A DNA stretch of 64,000 bases from an uncultured Actinomycetes bacterium (GTDB lineage: Bacteria > Actinomycetota > Actinomycetes > Nanopelagicales > Nanopelagicaceae): positions 1-64,000 of the forward strand of contig CAILHY010000005.1 of assembly GCA_903834145.1 (NCBI GenBank), given 5' to 3'. Under the pieces are notes generated by a model. That model saw only the letters and a program-made list of their open reading frames with translations. It made no database searches and was not told the DNA's origin. Below are positions 1 through 8,274 of the stretch, piece by piece (position 1 is the first letter of the stretch; each line of letters opens with the position of its first letter). The position numbers were made by a program, and so were the translations under genes.

Positions 1-44
1 GACTCTTAATCACCGGGTCGGGGGTTCGAGTCCCTCAGGACGCA
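1..44 (+). tRNA. tRNA-Lys(CTT), 3' part only
   Basis: The window opens inside the anticodon arm. The seven-base loop CTCTTAA (3-9) carries anticodon CTT at 5-7. The T-arm is GGGGG (20-24), loop TTCGAGT (25-31) and CCCTC (32-36). The acceptor 3' strand is 37-43 with discriminator A44. CCA is not encoded. The 5' half lies outside the window. The gene runs tail to tail with the end of the long minus-strand operon, ten bases away. Confidence 0.9.
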
Positions 45-53
45 CTTCTTTGG

Positions 54-368
54 TTACTTATTCAGACTTACTCTGATTTGTCGGGCAAGTGTCATGGCCT
101 GAAATATCACCACTGGGATTGCAGAAAACGCATCCATTAATGTATCCAGAAGCACAGAGCGCATGTGTAGATCATCTTGATCATCATCGTTTTGCAAGAC
201 ATATGCGCCCAACCCCATCATTAACGCGGCAATACCACTAACCCAGATAACAGGAATGGGATGAAGTTCAAAAGCGTGGCGAGTCAATCTATGGATTGCT
301 TCCACCGTGACCGATAGAGAGATACCAAGAAGCGTTAAAACAATAAGTAATCGCCTTGCCTGCGTCAT
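54..368 (-). CDS. short CDF-like (cation diffusion facilitator) membrane protein, partial family architecture
   Basis: This 104-residue protein has three predicted membrane helices (about 7-25, 38-58 and 72-94). By eye they resemble TM3, TM4 and TM5 of CDF metal exporters. Helix 1 ends in EAIHRL, like the usual YEAIxRL, and helix 3 reads MRSVLLDTLMDAFSAI, like the family's RAAFLHVLADALGS stretch. The metal-site pair there is HxxxD in zinc exporters and is DTLMD here. TM1-TM2 with the partner D/H residues, TM6 and the cytoplasmic domain are all missing, and no remnant lies upstream because the CitE-like gene ends at 372. It is the last gene of the operon and sits 3 bp after its neighbour with no clear ribosome site, so translation is probably coupled. 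It may be a remnant or a small protein that works as an oligomer. The family link is a pattern judgement. Confidence 0.55.
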   Translation of the reverse strand: MTQARRLLIVLTLLGISLSVTVEAIHRLTRHAFELHPIPVIWVSGIAALMMGLGAYVLQNDDDQDDLHMRSVLLDTLMDAFSAIPVVIFQAMTLARQIRVSLNK

Positions 369-371
369 GGG

Positions 372-1190
372 TTAGCTATGGTCATTGCGAAGATGCGCGC
401 GCGAAATGATTCTTCGGGCAATCTTGGCAGAAGCTTCATCAATCATTTTGCCACTTTCATCTAATGCCACACCCGATGAAGAACCAATCTTTTCAAGAAT
501 AGATAGCGCTTTAGCGAGGTCCTCGGCGGAGGTCGAGAACTCAAGATTGATCCTCGCAACTTGCGCCGGATGAATTGCAGTTCGGCCAAAGAAACCGGCG
601 TTTCTAAATTTCTTACAACTATTCCCGAGCCCGATTTCATCTGTGACATCGCTATGCATCGGAGCAATTGGTTGCTCAATTCCTGCCGCAGCTGATGCGA
701 GTACTAGGTTCGCCAAGGCAAAATCCAATGGAGGGGAAGATTCTTCGAAACCCAGCCCAAGTTCTGCACGAAGATCTAATTGTCCAATTTGGAGGAATTG
801 CACTTTCTGGATTTTCGCAATTTCACGCGCAGAAAGTACAGAATCCGCTGATTCGATCAATGCACTCAATTGCTTGACGATCTTGATTTTAGAGGAGATA
901 TATTCCACATTTTCGATGGACGCTTTGGGCACAACGATTCCCGCAACTCCTTCACGATCGCATGCGAGCAAGTCGGAGTCTAAATCATCTGCATTAATTC
1001 GCACCCAGATCTGGGAACTAATCTGATTACTGCCTACCCATTGACTAAAATTCTCCCGAGCACTTTGCTTTTCTGATTGTGAAACAGAATCTTCAAAGTC
1101 CACAATAATCGCATCTGCACCCCTGGAATCAGCCTTGCTGAGCATTGCCATGTTATTTCCAGGTACGTAAAGGTAGCTACGAGCAATCAT
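372..1190 (-). CDS. CitE-like / HpcH-HpaI family acyl-CoA lyase (beta subunit type)
   Basis: This 272-residue protein is of the stand-alone CitE-like type, which cleaves or hydrolyses malyl-, citramalyl- or similar beta-hydroxyacyl-CoA esters in a Mg-dependent TIM barrel. Visible marks are the N-terminal RSYLYVPGNN, the strand DAIIVDFEDSV (about 27-37) with the usual Asp and Glu, the LIESADSVL motif (about 110), and the GQLDLRAELG loop (about 136). It abuts the class III CoA-transferase gene (stop 1191, start 1190). Such pairs usually mean that an organic acid is first activated to its CoA ester and then split to acetyl-CoA or similar plus an oxo-acid. Malate, citramalate and methylated analogues are all possible substrates. 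Family assignment is firm; the reaction is inferred. Confidence 0.85.
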   Translation of the reverse strand: MIARSYLYVPGNNMAMLSKADSRGADAIIVDFEDSVSQSEKQSARENFSQWVGSNQISSQIWVRINADDLDSDLLACDREGVAGIVVPKASIENVEYISSKIKIVKQLSALIESADSVLSAREIAKIQKVQFLQIGQLDLRAELGLGFEESSPPLDFALANLVLASAAAGIEQPIAPMHSDVTDEIGLGNSCKKFRNAGFFGRTAIHPAQVARINLEFSTSAEDLAKALSILEKIGSSSGVALDESGKMIDEASAKIARRIISRAHLRNDHS

Positions 1191-2408
1191 CTAGCCCACA
1201 TCCTCTGCAATGATGCCTTGCGAAATAAGTTTATCGATCTGATCGTCCGTGAGTTTAATCTGATCCTTCAATATTTTTCGTGAATCAGCACCCTTTGCAC
1301 GACCGGTCCACTTTATCTCTCCTGGTGTTTGGTTCATGCGGTAAAGGACATTTTGCATTTTAATATCGCCCAAATTTGGATCCTCAACGGAAACGATTGT
1401 GCGAAGAGCTTCAAATTGGGGGTCCTTCATGATGTCGCTGATGTCGTAGATCGGCGCCACCGCTGCTTGGGCTGCTTCGAATTCGCGCACTACTTCGTCC
1501 GCATTTCGCTGGGCGATCCAACTTCCCACGTAACCATCCAGTAACTCCGCATGTTGTGCGCGCGTGGAGCCAGAGCTAAACCATGGCTCTGAGATCACCT
1601 CTGGATGGCCCACCAAAGTCATAACTCGCTCTGCAATGGACTGCGCGGATGTAGAGACTGCAAGCCAACGGCCGTCCTTGGTCATGTAAGTGTTTCGAGG
1701 GGAATTATTCACCGATCTGTTTCCGGTGCGAGGTTGAATCACTCCAAGTTGATCATAAACAGTTGCGTGAGGTCCAAGTATTGCGAGTATCGGTTCAATA
1801 ATTGCCAGGTCAATCACTTGGCCTTTGCCGAATCCTTCGCTTTCGGGATTTCTCTGCGCATACATTGCAAACATGATTGCTTGCGTCACTGCAAGAGCGG
1901 AGATTCCATCGGCTAAACCAAAGGGCGGCAGCGTTGGTGGACCATCTGCCTCGCCCGTCATGGCAGCGAAACCACTCATGGATTCAGCGAGAGTTCCAAA
2001 ACCGGCACGATGCGAATACGGTCCGAACTGCCCAAAGCCCGTGATGCGCGCGATGATCAACTTTGGATTTCGGGCCCACAATTGTTCTGGCCCAATACCC
2101 CACCGTTCTAAAGTTTGAGGTCTAAAATTTTCAATCAGCACATCGGCATTTTCTATAAGGTCAAGAAAAATCGCAGAACCTTCGGAATCGCCAAGGTTGA
2201 GAGCCAGAGTTTGTTTATTGCGTCCTATATTCGCCCACCAAAGTGACTGGCCTTCTTTTGAATATCCATGGCCACGAACCGGATCGCCTTTAGTTGGATG
2301 CTCAATCTTGATAACTTCGGCACCAAAATCAGCAAGCATTGTTGCTGCAGTTGGGCCGGCAAAGAGCGTTGCTGCATCGATGACGCGTAAACCTTGCAGA
2401 GCCGACAT
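1191..2408 (-). CDS. class III CoA-transferase (CaiB/BaiF family)
   Basis: This 405-residue protein has normal family length. It begins LQGLRVIDAATLFAGPTAATMLADFGAEVIKIEHP, trimmed here to its key parts: the VID start, the GP turn and the AEVIKIE strand that open the CaiB/BaiF fold. GRNKQTLALNL (about 60-70) and IENFRP (about 93) are family blocks. PFGLADGISAL (about 163-173) carries the Asp expected to form the acyl-CoA anhydride intermediate. It transfers CoA from a donor thioester to a carboxylic acid. Its ATG overlaps the stop of the upstream gene (TAATG), and the CitE-like lyase follows directly, so activation and cleavage of one acid are probably coupled. The acid is unknown. Confidence 0.9.
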   Translation of the reverse strand: MSALQGLRVIDAATLFAGPTAATMLADFGAEVIKIEHPTKGDPVRGHGYSKEGQSLWWANIGRNKQTLALNLGDSEGSAIFLDLIENADVLIENFRPQTLERWGIGPEQLWARNPKLIIARITGFGQFGPYSHRAGFGTLAESMSGFAAMTGEADGPPTLPPFGLADGISALAVTQAIMFAMYAQRNPESEGFGKGQVIDLAIIEPILAILGPHATVYDQLGVIQPRTGNRSVNNSPRNTYMTKDGRWLAVSTSAQSIAERVMTLVGHPEVISEPWFSSGSTRAQHAELLDGYVGSWIAQRNADEVVREFEAAQAAVAPIYDISDIMKDPQFEALRTIVSVEDPNLGDIKMQNVLYRMNQTPGEIKWTGRAKGADSRKILKDQIKLTDDQIDKLISQGIIAEDVG

Positions 2409-4276
2409 TACTTTGCCTCCATTGGCTTAAAACACCTAAACCCTATGTTTTCTGAACGTGACATACCAAGGCCCATGAGAAGCAATTTCTCCACCCACGT
2501 TGAATCCTTTGCGCCACCATCAACGTACCAGTCTGACTCTGCTAAGCCGCTGGGGGATTTATTTCCTTGCCCTTGGCGGATATCAAAATCGCTGCCCCCT
2601 TTTAGGATCATGAAGCGTGTACGTCCATCGCTATGCACGCTATCTGTCAGGTTCCACACTCTAGGAATTCGGTGGTCAATGCCCGCACTATTTAATTGCC
2701 ACTCCCATTCTGTGGGAATCTCTAACCCTTTCCACATTGCAAAAGCCATAGCATCATCCAAATCTATGTAGACAACAGGTGAATCTAGGTCCTTCGGTAA
2801 TGGCTTTCCATCGACCCAGTGCTGGAGAAAGCGATTCGAATGCTTTGGAAAATATCCTGTTGCCAAAAGAAAATCCGAATATTCAGAGTTAGAGACCTCA
2901 TGATGATCCAACTTTCCCAGTCTCGCCTGCATTGATAATTCCGAATGACGGATTTGATGTAGGTAGGGTGGCATCGGCTTCCATGCGTTCACGAAGGAGG
3001 CTTCTCCATACGAGTCTGACTCTCGATTTCGAAAAGAGATCGCGAAGCCGCGAGTTTCACCTTGTAGCGGATTTACCCGTACACAATCATGTTGGGGGAA
3101 GCGTTCACTTTTGCCATCCAAATGAAAATCAATCACTCGGAGAACTCCGCCTTCGTTAACCACCGCGGATGCACCTCGGCCGAGTACTACGCCCCGCAGC
3201 CCAGGGATAATCTCTCCATCAAAGTCACTCACATTCTTATTGATGATCGTGAAAAGTGCAGTGCCCGCTTTCTCGAACTTGGAGGCAAATAGGCCATGTG
3301 CTTCTGCAACATCACTCAACATAGTAAGCGGCTCCCATGATCCGGTTGTCACAATAAGGTGATGATCACGGAGCACTTCAACCATGCCGGCCCACATGCT
3401 GATATCGCGCTCATTCCAACCGACCCAAGATCCGAATACAGACTCCCAAATAAGCATCCCCGCACCATTGAGCCAAGCAATGAAAAGTTCATCCAGATGC
3501 GAACGGTTCCAACGCCGCGTTTGATGCAAAATGTGACGAGGTTCAAACCATTTTGCCCGGATAACCCCTGGAATCTCGCTGTCAGCAAACCATTGCGCCC
3601 AAGACATCACGTGATCGCAGATGCGCTCCTGCTGCACCTTGGACTCCCCACCAATAATCAAACCTGGATGGGCCGCAAGTATTGGTTCCAGGAAAGTTGG
3701 TTCTACAGATTTCAAGGTATCTAGAAAAAGACCATCAAAATTATTCGCCCCAATTATTTTGGCAAGTTCCATTTGATCTGAACCTTCAGCACGCGCGGTC
3801 CATCGATCCCAAGGGTTGTAATTGACGTAAACCTGAACATCTAGGTCATGAAAATCTTGAACTAAATCTTTCAAACCTGGCACCATTTGATAGAAGTCGA
3901 ACTGATTACGATCATCTATGCCAATGACTGGATAGGCGTGCCAGAGGATGATTCCGTCAACTCCCCCAAATTTCATAGAGTCTGCAAGAAGTTTGTTCGG
4001 TGTAAATTTCTGAGTTTTATAATCAAAGAGAAGTTCATCCCATAACCAAATCAGTGCGACGTTGTAGAGCGACTTCGATGCTAAAGGTTCTTCACAGTAG
4101 GCATCATCTGCATAATTGAGACGTAATCTTTCACTCTCACGCCACTTCGCTAGCTCAGCTCTCCATTGTTCGCGATCGGATAACGTTGATGGTCCGGCAA
4201 ACATATTTGCTTCAGGGTCACCGATTGACCTGGGAAGATCCACAACACGTGGTTGAGTGGAGTATCCGCTTTCCAT
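2408..4276 (-). CDS. glycoside-hydrolase-like barrel fused to an FGE/SUMF1-like C-terminal domain
   Basis: This 622-residue cytoplasmic protein has no signal peptide. Residues about 65-330 look like a TIM barrel: GVDGIILWHAYPV, QVYVNYNPWDRW, NFDGLFLDTL and IIGGESK sit at strand ends, with Asp in FLDT and Glu in GGES as candidate acids. About 330-440 looks like a beta-rich domain. From about 455 to the end it resembles the formylglycine-generating-enzyme / sulfatase-modifying-factor fold: HHEVSNSEYSDFLLATGY, PVVYIDLDDAMAFAMWKG, IPTEWEWQ, ILKGGSDF and terminal GFRCF. The paired active-site cysteines of true FGE are not evident, so this domain may bind a ligand rather than oxidise cysteine. It lies between two ADP-ribosylglycohydrolase-family genes and the CoA-transferase and probably cleaves the imported compound. 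I recognise no exact named homologue. Confidence 0.65.
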   Translation of the reverse strand: MESGYSTQPRVVDLPRSIGDPEANMFAGPSTLSDREQWRAELAKWRESERLRLNYADDAYCEEPLASKSLYNVALIWLWDELLFDYKTQKFTPNKLLADSMKFGGVDGIILWHAYPVIGIDDRNQFDFYQMVPGLKDLVQDFHDLDVQVYVNYNPWDRWTARAEGSDQMELAKIIGANNFDGLFLDTLKSVEPTFLEPILAAHPGLIIGGESKVQQERICDHVMSWAQWFADSEIPGVIRAKWFEPRHILHQTRRWNRSHLDELFIAWLNGAGMLIWESVFGSWVGWNERDISMWAGMVEVLRDHHLIVTTGSWEPLTMLSDVAEAHGLFASKFEKAGTALFTIINKNVSDFDGEIIPGLRGVVLGRGASAVVNEGGVLRVIDFHLDGKSERFPQHDCVRVNPLQGETRGFAISFRNRESDSYGEASFVNAWKPMPPYLHQIRHSELSMQARLGKLDHHEVSNSEYSDFLLATGYFPKHSNRFLQHWVDGKPLPKDLDSPVVYIDLDDAMAFAMWKGLEIPTEWEWQLNSAGIDHRIPRVWNLTDSVHSDGRTRFMILKGGSDFDIRQGQGNKSPSGLAESDWYVDGGAKDSTWVEKLLLMGLGMSRSENIGFRCFKPMEAK

Positions 4277-4277
4277 T

Positions 4278-5621
4278 TTAGATTGCCAGTGCGCGCGTGC
4301 GTATTGCTAAATCAGAAATCTTCACCACGTTACATCCAGGAATGCTCGATACCAATTGATCATTGATAGGAATCTTCCACTGGTCTGGAATTGCCTTCTC
4401 CCCCGCCATGGCGCCACATATCGAACCGACAGTTGCGCCTATGGAATCTGTATCCCAACCACCCATGACAGTGAGTGTGATCGCTTGAGAGAAATCGCCT
4501 TTGCTTCGCGAGAGAGCCATAATGCCTGAGGCTGCATTGTTGATGGTGTGTACCCAATGCATGCCGTCTACAAATGCATACAGTTGATCCAAAGCGGTTT
4601 CATAATCCAGATCAGATTCACCAAGTTGGCGAGCAAAGGTGCACGCTTTGAAAATCTCGCTCTCCGGTGGCAAACACATCATCCCTGCGTCAATCACCTC
4701 ATTAACGCTCTTTGAAACCATGGCCACGGAACACATTGCTGCACTCATTGCCGCGCCGTATAGACCATTTCTTCTATGGCTCAACCATGCATCGCGGTAA
4801 GCCATTTGCGCGGCCAATCGAGGGTTTCCTGGATTAATCCAGCCATAGAAATCTGTTCGAATAAGCGCCCCGATCCATTCTTTAAATGGATTGTTCAGGT
4901 TGCCCGATTCGAGAGGCGAAACTCCATCTAATAAGTGACGATAAACAATGCGCTCTGCAGTAAAAACCCGGCCAGCAGGCAATAACTTTAACCATTGATC
5001 AGCAATGTGATCGGTGTTGAAATCGCGCCCATGCATTTCTAGCGTCAACAATGAAATCAACGGATAATTAAGATCATCATCTTCTGGCATTCCTTTAATA
5101 TTTTCTTGCAAAGCAGTCTTCGCGCTTTGCTTATTCCATGGATGCTTCGCAAGGACCTCTGCAGGAACTCCTTGCGCAGTGAAATATTCGGTAAGTGGCC
5201 AGCGCCCACTTGATTGCAAAATTGCCCGAATTCCTTCTCTCTGAACTTTTTCTACAGGCTTTCCCAAGAGACAGCCAGCTGCTCGACCCAACCAAGCACC
5301 ATGAAAAGTATTGGGATGGGGAATTGCGCCGGGATGTGAAGAGGGAAGTTTCTCTAGGAAAGCCAGGTAATCTAGTTGTGGGTTCGCTTGCAACTTAGCT
5401 TCAACGCGAACGCAGAGTTCTTGAGCCAAAGTGCGCATCGCAAGTGTGGCTGGTACCGGGCTTGCGCCCACTACAGATGCAAGCGGATTTCCACCGTGAG
5501 TTACCCATTCAGAAACTTCATGGGAAATATCTATGCCTTCAAATTTCGCCTGTGCGAAATAGTGGGAAATCAAGTCCTCTGGTTGTACCCATGTAACCCG
5601 CAACTTGAAGTCGGAATTCAT
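4278..5621 (-). CDS. ADP-ribosylglycohydrolase (ARH/DraG) family protein with N-terminal extension
   Basis: This 447-residue protein has the ARH fold from about residue 105, starting at GRAAGCLLGKPVE. The metal-binding sets are MPEDDDLNY (about 185) in place of the usual TDDT, and MGGWDTDSIGAT (about 388-399) in place of GGDTDT. Both keep the acidic residues that hold the two Mg ions in the family. The first 100 residues are an added region of unknown role. It follows the other ARH gene by 2 bp and precedes the barrel/FGE protein by 1 bp. Classic ARH enzymes remove ADP-ribose from proteins or nucleic acids. This EDDDLNY branch, sitting in a sugar ABC operon, more likely acts on a small glycoside; that is inference from context. 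Confidence 0.85.
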   Translation of the reverse strand: MNSDFKLRVTWVQPEDLISHYFAQAKFEGIDISHEVSEWVTHGGNPLASVVGASPVPATLAMRTLAQELCVRVEAKLQANPQLDYLAFLEKLPSSHPGAIPHPNTFHGAWLGRAAGCLLGKPVEKVQREGIRAILQSSGRWPLTEYFTAQGVPAEVLAKHPWNKQSAKTALQENIKGMPEDDDLNYPLISLLTLEMHGRDFNTDHIADQWLKLLPAGRVFTAERIVYRHLLDGVSPLESGNLNNPFKEWIGALIRTDFYGWINPGNPRLAAQMAYRDAWLSHRRNGLYGAAMSAAMCSVAMVSKSVNEVIDAGMMCLPPESEIFKACTFARQLGESDLDYETALDQLYAFVDGMHWVHTINNAASGIMALSRSKGDFSQAITLTVMGGWDTDSIGATVGSICGAMAGEKAIPDQWKIPINDQLVSSIPGCNVVKISDLAIRTRALAI

Positions 5622-5623
5622 AT

Positions 5624-6766
5624 CTACAGATTACCAAAGAGCAAAATCTTTGATTTTTCTACATGTGAAGCACGAACAAGATCCTTGTGAGCAATTTCGG
5701 TAGCCAATTTCGCAAGTTTCTTGCCATTGGCAATGAGATCGATTCGGCTTTCTCGCTCTATTGTTTCGGCCCAATTGTGTGGGATTGCGCTACGGCCATT
5801 CATCGCCCCGCTCAGGGAGCCAAACATAGTCGCGATTGAATCTGAATCCCGTCCGTAATTGATGGCTCCCAAGATGCCGGTTTCAAAATTGCCTTGTGAA
5901 ACTCGCAAATAGGCAAGAGCCAAAGGTAATTCTTCAATGGCTTTTAGGCGACTTGGTTTTCGCGCATCGGGTCCTGGTTCGCGATAGGCCTCACCGAGTG
6001 AATCAAATGGAGCCATTGCCGCGCGTAATTGTTTAAAACTGGTCTCCCATGAAGTAACGTTCCGAGCTTCCTCGGTCACGGCTGCAATTGCTGCCTTGGT
6101 GCCATCGTGTGCGAAATCAATTGCAGTGGCGATGACATCATCGATGGTGGCACCTGGTGTCATGGCAGTTGCAACCGCTGCGGCAAAAACTCCGGCCGCT
6201 TCGCGACCATAGCTGGATTGGTGAGCACCAGAAATCTCAATTGCCTCTTTGTAAGCACCCTCTGGATTGCCCGCGTTGATAATTCCAACTGGAGACATGT
6301 ACATGGTGGCGCCACAGTTAACGATGTTACCTACCCCGGCTTCACGGGGGTCTGCGTGTGCGTGAAGCAATTTGAGAACAAGCCACTTTTCTGCGTGAAA
6401 AACTCTATGAATCAATAAGGATTCCTTTTCAAGTTCGGGAATCCAGCGTTCTTTGGCCATCATTTCGGGAATGATTCCTTCAGCAAATGTGTACGCATCC
6501 AGATGGTCACGAACTTGTTCGTATACCGCTATTAGAGCTTCTGTCATCAAAGTGTCATCGGTGATATGCCCGTTACCTTTATGAAAAGGAGAAACAGGGC
6601 GGGCCGTTTTCCAATCCTCATTGAAAGGTCCAACGATGTCGCGCACAAGACCGCCGAAGCGCTCTTGCAGAACTTCGGGGCTGTAACCCTCGGTGGATCC
6701 TCCTAATGAATCTCCGACTGCTGCCCCGGAGAGAGCGCCTATTGCTTTTTCCTCAATGACTGACAT
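5624..6766 (-). CDS. ADP-ribosylglycohydrolase (ARH/DraG) family protein
   Basis: The 380-residue form starts at the ATG giving MSVIEEKAIGALSGAAVGDSLGG, which places the family's GxxxGDxxG element at about 14-22. An earlier in-frame ATG at 6859 would add 31 residues translated through a perfect hairpin, so I reject it. The Mg motifs are HITDDT (about 67-72) and YGRDSDSIATMFGSLSGA (about 303). The first is the classical TDDT and the second is the GGDxDS variant. It is the first enzyme gene after the solute-binding protein and is separated from it by the hairpin at 6815-6852. Together with the neighbouring paralogue it probably forms the hydrolytic core of the pathway. The two share only the motif framework and are unlikely to be a recent duplication. 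Confidence 0.88.
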   Translation of the reverse strand: MSVIEEKAIGALSGAAVGDSLGGSTEGYSPEVLQERFGGLVRDIVGPFNEDWKTARPVSPFHKGNGHITDDTLMTEALIAVYEQVRDHLDAYTFAEGIIPEMMAKERWIPELEKESLLIHRVFHAEKWLVLKLLHAHADPREAGVGNIVNCGATMYMSPVGIINAGNPEGAYKEAIEISGAHQSSYGREAAGVFAAAVATAMTPGATIDDVIATAIDFAHDGTKAAIAAVTEEARNVTSWETSFKQLRAAMAPFDSLGEAYREPGPDARKPSRLKAIEELPLALAYLRVSQGNFETGILGAINYGRDSDSIATMFGSLSGAMNGRSAIPHNWAETIERESRIDLIANGKKLAKLATEIAHKDLVRASHVEKSKILLFGNL

Positions 6767-6814
6767 GAAAATCCATTCGATAGTAGACGAGAAAATGTGC
6801 TGCTGATGTCGTGG

Positions 6815-6852
6815 GGCTAACCAGGGTTGCATTTCTGCAACCCTGGTTAGCC
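6815..6852 (-). terminator. perfect 17-bp inverted repeat between solute-binding and ARH genes
   Basis: The arms 6815-6831 and 6836-6852 match over 17 bases around a TTTC/GAAA tetraloop. No T-run follows on either strand, so this is not a classical intrinsic terminator. It more likely stabilises the 3' end of the abundant solute-binding-protein mRNA or attenuates read-through into the enzyme genes. The structure is seen directly; the function is inferred. Confidence 0.7.
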
Positions 6853-6891
6853 GATGCAACGACTACAGATCAATCCCTTTAATAAGAAGTA

Positions 6892-8160
6892 CTAGCGAAT
6901 TTTTGCCCATCCATCTAATTCGCGTTGCTTCAGAGTAGAGATTGAGATCTTTCCTTGGATGTATTGCTGCATCGCAGGTTGTAGGACGGTGTCTTTCCAT
7001 TGTTGGTAATTAGGTACCAAAGTGAAAGGAGCAAGTCCTAAGGAAGCACCATCGTCAAAGAGTTGCTTCCATCCAGCCGAGCCTGGGCGTTGCGCTGTTG
7101 CTGCTGCGAGGGCACCTGTGGTTGAAGGAATAAGTCCTTCACCTAGGGCAAGTTGACCCAAATTGGCATCTTGCATCATGTAGCGAATGAATGCAGCTGC
7201 TTCCTTCTTGTGCTTGCTCTGTGCAGTTACCGACAAAGTCTGAGGGTTTGCACCTTGGACTGTTGTATTTCCCTTAAGCAATGGAAGCGCTGTCCAGTTG
7301 AATCCTGCGGCCTTGGCGGCAACATCAAGATCCGATGCCACATAGCTAGCGGCAAAGATCATGGCGTATTTCCCGGCAAGGAAGCCAGGAAGCGGACCTG
7401 CGCCCGACATAGTCAGCGATGCTGGGTCAACAGATTTGTCATCATAAATCATTGCATGAATGCGCGATGGAACTTCAAGTTCAGCAGCGTTGATACTCAA
7501 ACGAGTTCCACTACCACTTGTTAATCCACGGAAAAATTCAGCATTAAAGTTCATTCCCATGATCATGGTCATTGCTGCGGGAGATTTAAGTCCCCAGGCA
7601 ACACCGTAATTACCATTGGCGGTGAATTTCTTAGCCAATGTGCGGAAATCATCCCACGAGAAAGTTCCTGTTCCGGTAGGAACTGCTACGCCGGCTTTCT
7701 TGAATGCATCAACGTTTGCGAAGATTGTGTAAGTCTGTGTCATCGTAGGAACGCCATATAGCTTTGCAGCGTATGAACCTACGCTCCAAAGACCTTTAGG
7801 AATAGAACTACGAAGCGGCGCCATCTCAGAAGAGAGATTTGCAAGATAGCCCTGCTTGGCGAATGGCAGAATAGAAACGGCTTCATGTTGGAAGATGTCT
7901 GGAGCAACATTTCCAGCGAAAGCAGTTGTCAACTTGTCCTGCATGTTATTGACATCGCCGTAAACGATTTTTACGGTTGAGGTTGGATTGGCTTTGTTCC
8001 AGTCAGCAACAATTCTTTCAGTTGCAGCAACAGTTCCTGGCAAGTATGCAGGAGTTAGATATGTCATCTGGAAACTTGCTGCGTGTGCTGGCATCGCCAT
8101 CAATAGGCTCGCTGCCACAGCTGAAGAAGCTATGAGGGCGAACAACTTTGTTTTCTTCAC
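6892..8160 (-). CDS. ABC transporter sugar-type solute-binding protein (family 1)
   Basis: This 422-residue protein starts at GTG, with AAAGG seven bases upstream. It has a clear Sec signal peptide: KKTK, a hydrophobic core, and a probable cut after AHA at about residue 27. There is no lipobox Cys, so it is not a typical lipoprotein. The mature part has the usual binding-protein layout, with ERIVADWNKANP near the N-terminus, the NVAPDIFQHEAVSILPFAKQGYL region, FSWDDFRTLAKKF and the C-terminal LDGWAKIR. It should capture the substrate for the two permeases encoded just upstream (8275-10064). A 114-bp gap with an inverted repeat precedes it and a strong hairpin follows it, fitting separately tuned expression. 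The ligand is unknown; a glycoside that the ARH enzymes can open is suggested by context. Confidence 0.88.
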   Translation of the reverse strand: MKKTKLFALIASSAVAASLLMAMPAHAASFQMTYLTPAYLPGTVAATERIVADWNKANPTSTVKIVYGDVNNMQDKLTTAFAGNVAPDIFQHEAVSILPFAKQGYLANLSSEMAPLRSSIPKGLWSVGSYAAKLYGVPTMTQTYTIFANVDAFKKAGVAVPTGTGTFSWDDFRTLAKKFTANGNYGVAWGLKSPAAMTMIMGMNFNAEFFRGLTSGSGTRLSINAAELEVPSRIHAMIYDDKSVDPASLTMSGAGPLPGFLAGKYAMIFAASYVASDLDVAAKAAGFNWTALPLLKGNTTVQGANPQTLSVTAQSKHKKEAAAFIRYMMQDANLGQLALGEGLIPSTTGALAAATAQRPGSAGWKQLFDDGASLGLAPFTLVPNYQQWKDTVLQPAMQQYIQGKISISTLKQRELDGWAKIR

Positions 8161-8211
8161 TTTGTGCCTTTCTTATCATCGGGGTTTGATTGTTTGATCA
8201 TTGACTTTCAC

Positions 8212-8235
8212 AATTTCGTATGGGGGTACGTAATT
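8212..8235. promoter_or_regulatory. inverted repeat upstream of the solute-binding-protein gene
   Basis: AATTTCGTA (8212-8220) and TACGTAATT (8227-8235) are complementary except for one pair, around a six-base G-rich loop. It lies in the 114-bp gap between the second permease and the solute-binding protein. It could be an operator, an attenuator or an mRNA processing element. The gap is otherwise featureless. Confidence 0.4.
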
Positions 8236-8274
8236 GAGAAACCTTTTCGTAGGCATTCACCATTTCAGGGCTTC

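Noticed and set aside
643-1026. 127-codon plus-strand ORF opposite the CitE-like gene
   Set aside because: Shadow frame; composition is Ser/Arg-rich without domain features.
6767-6859. 31-residue N-terminal extension of the first ARH protein
   Set aside because: It is translated through the perfect hairpin at 6815-6852 and precedes the normal family start MSVIEEKAIGAL.
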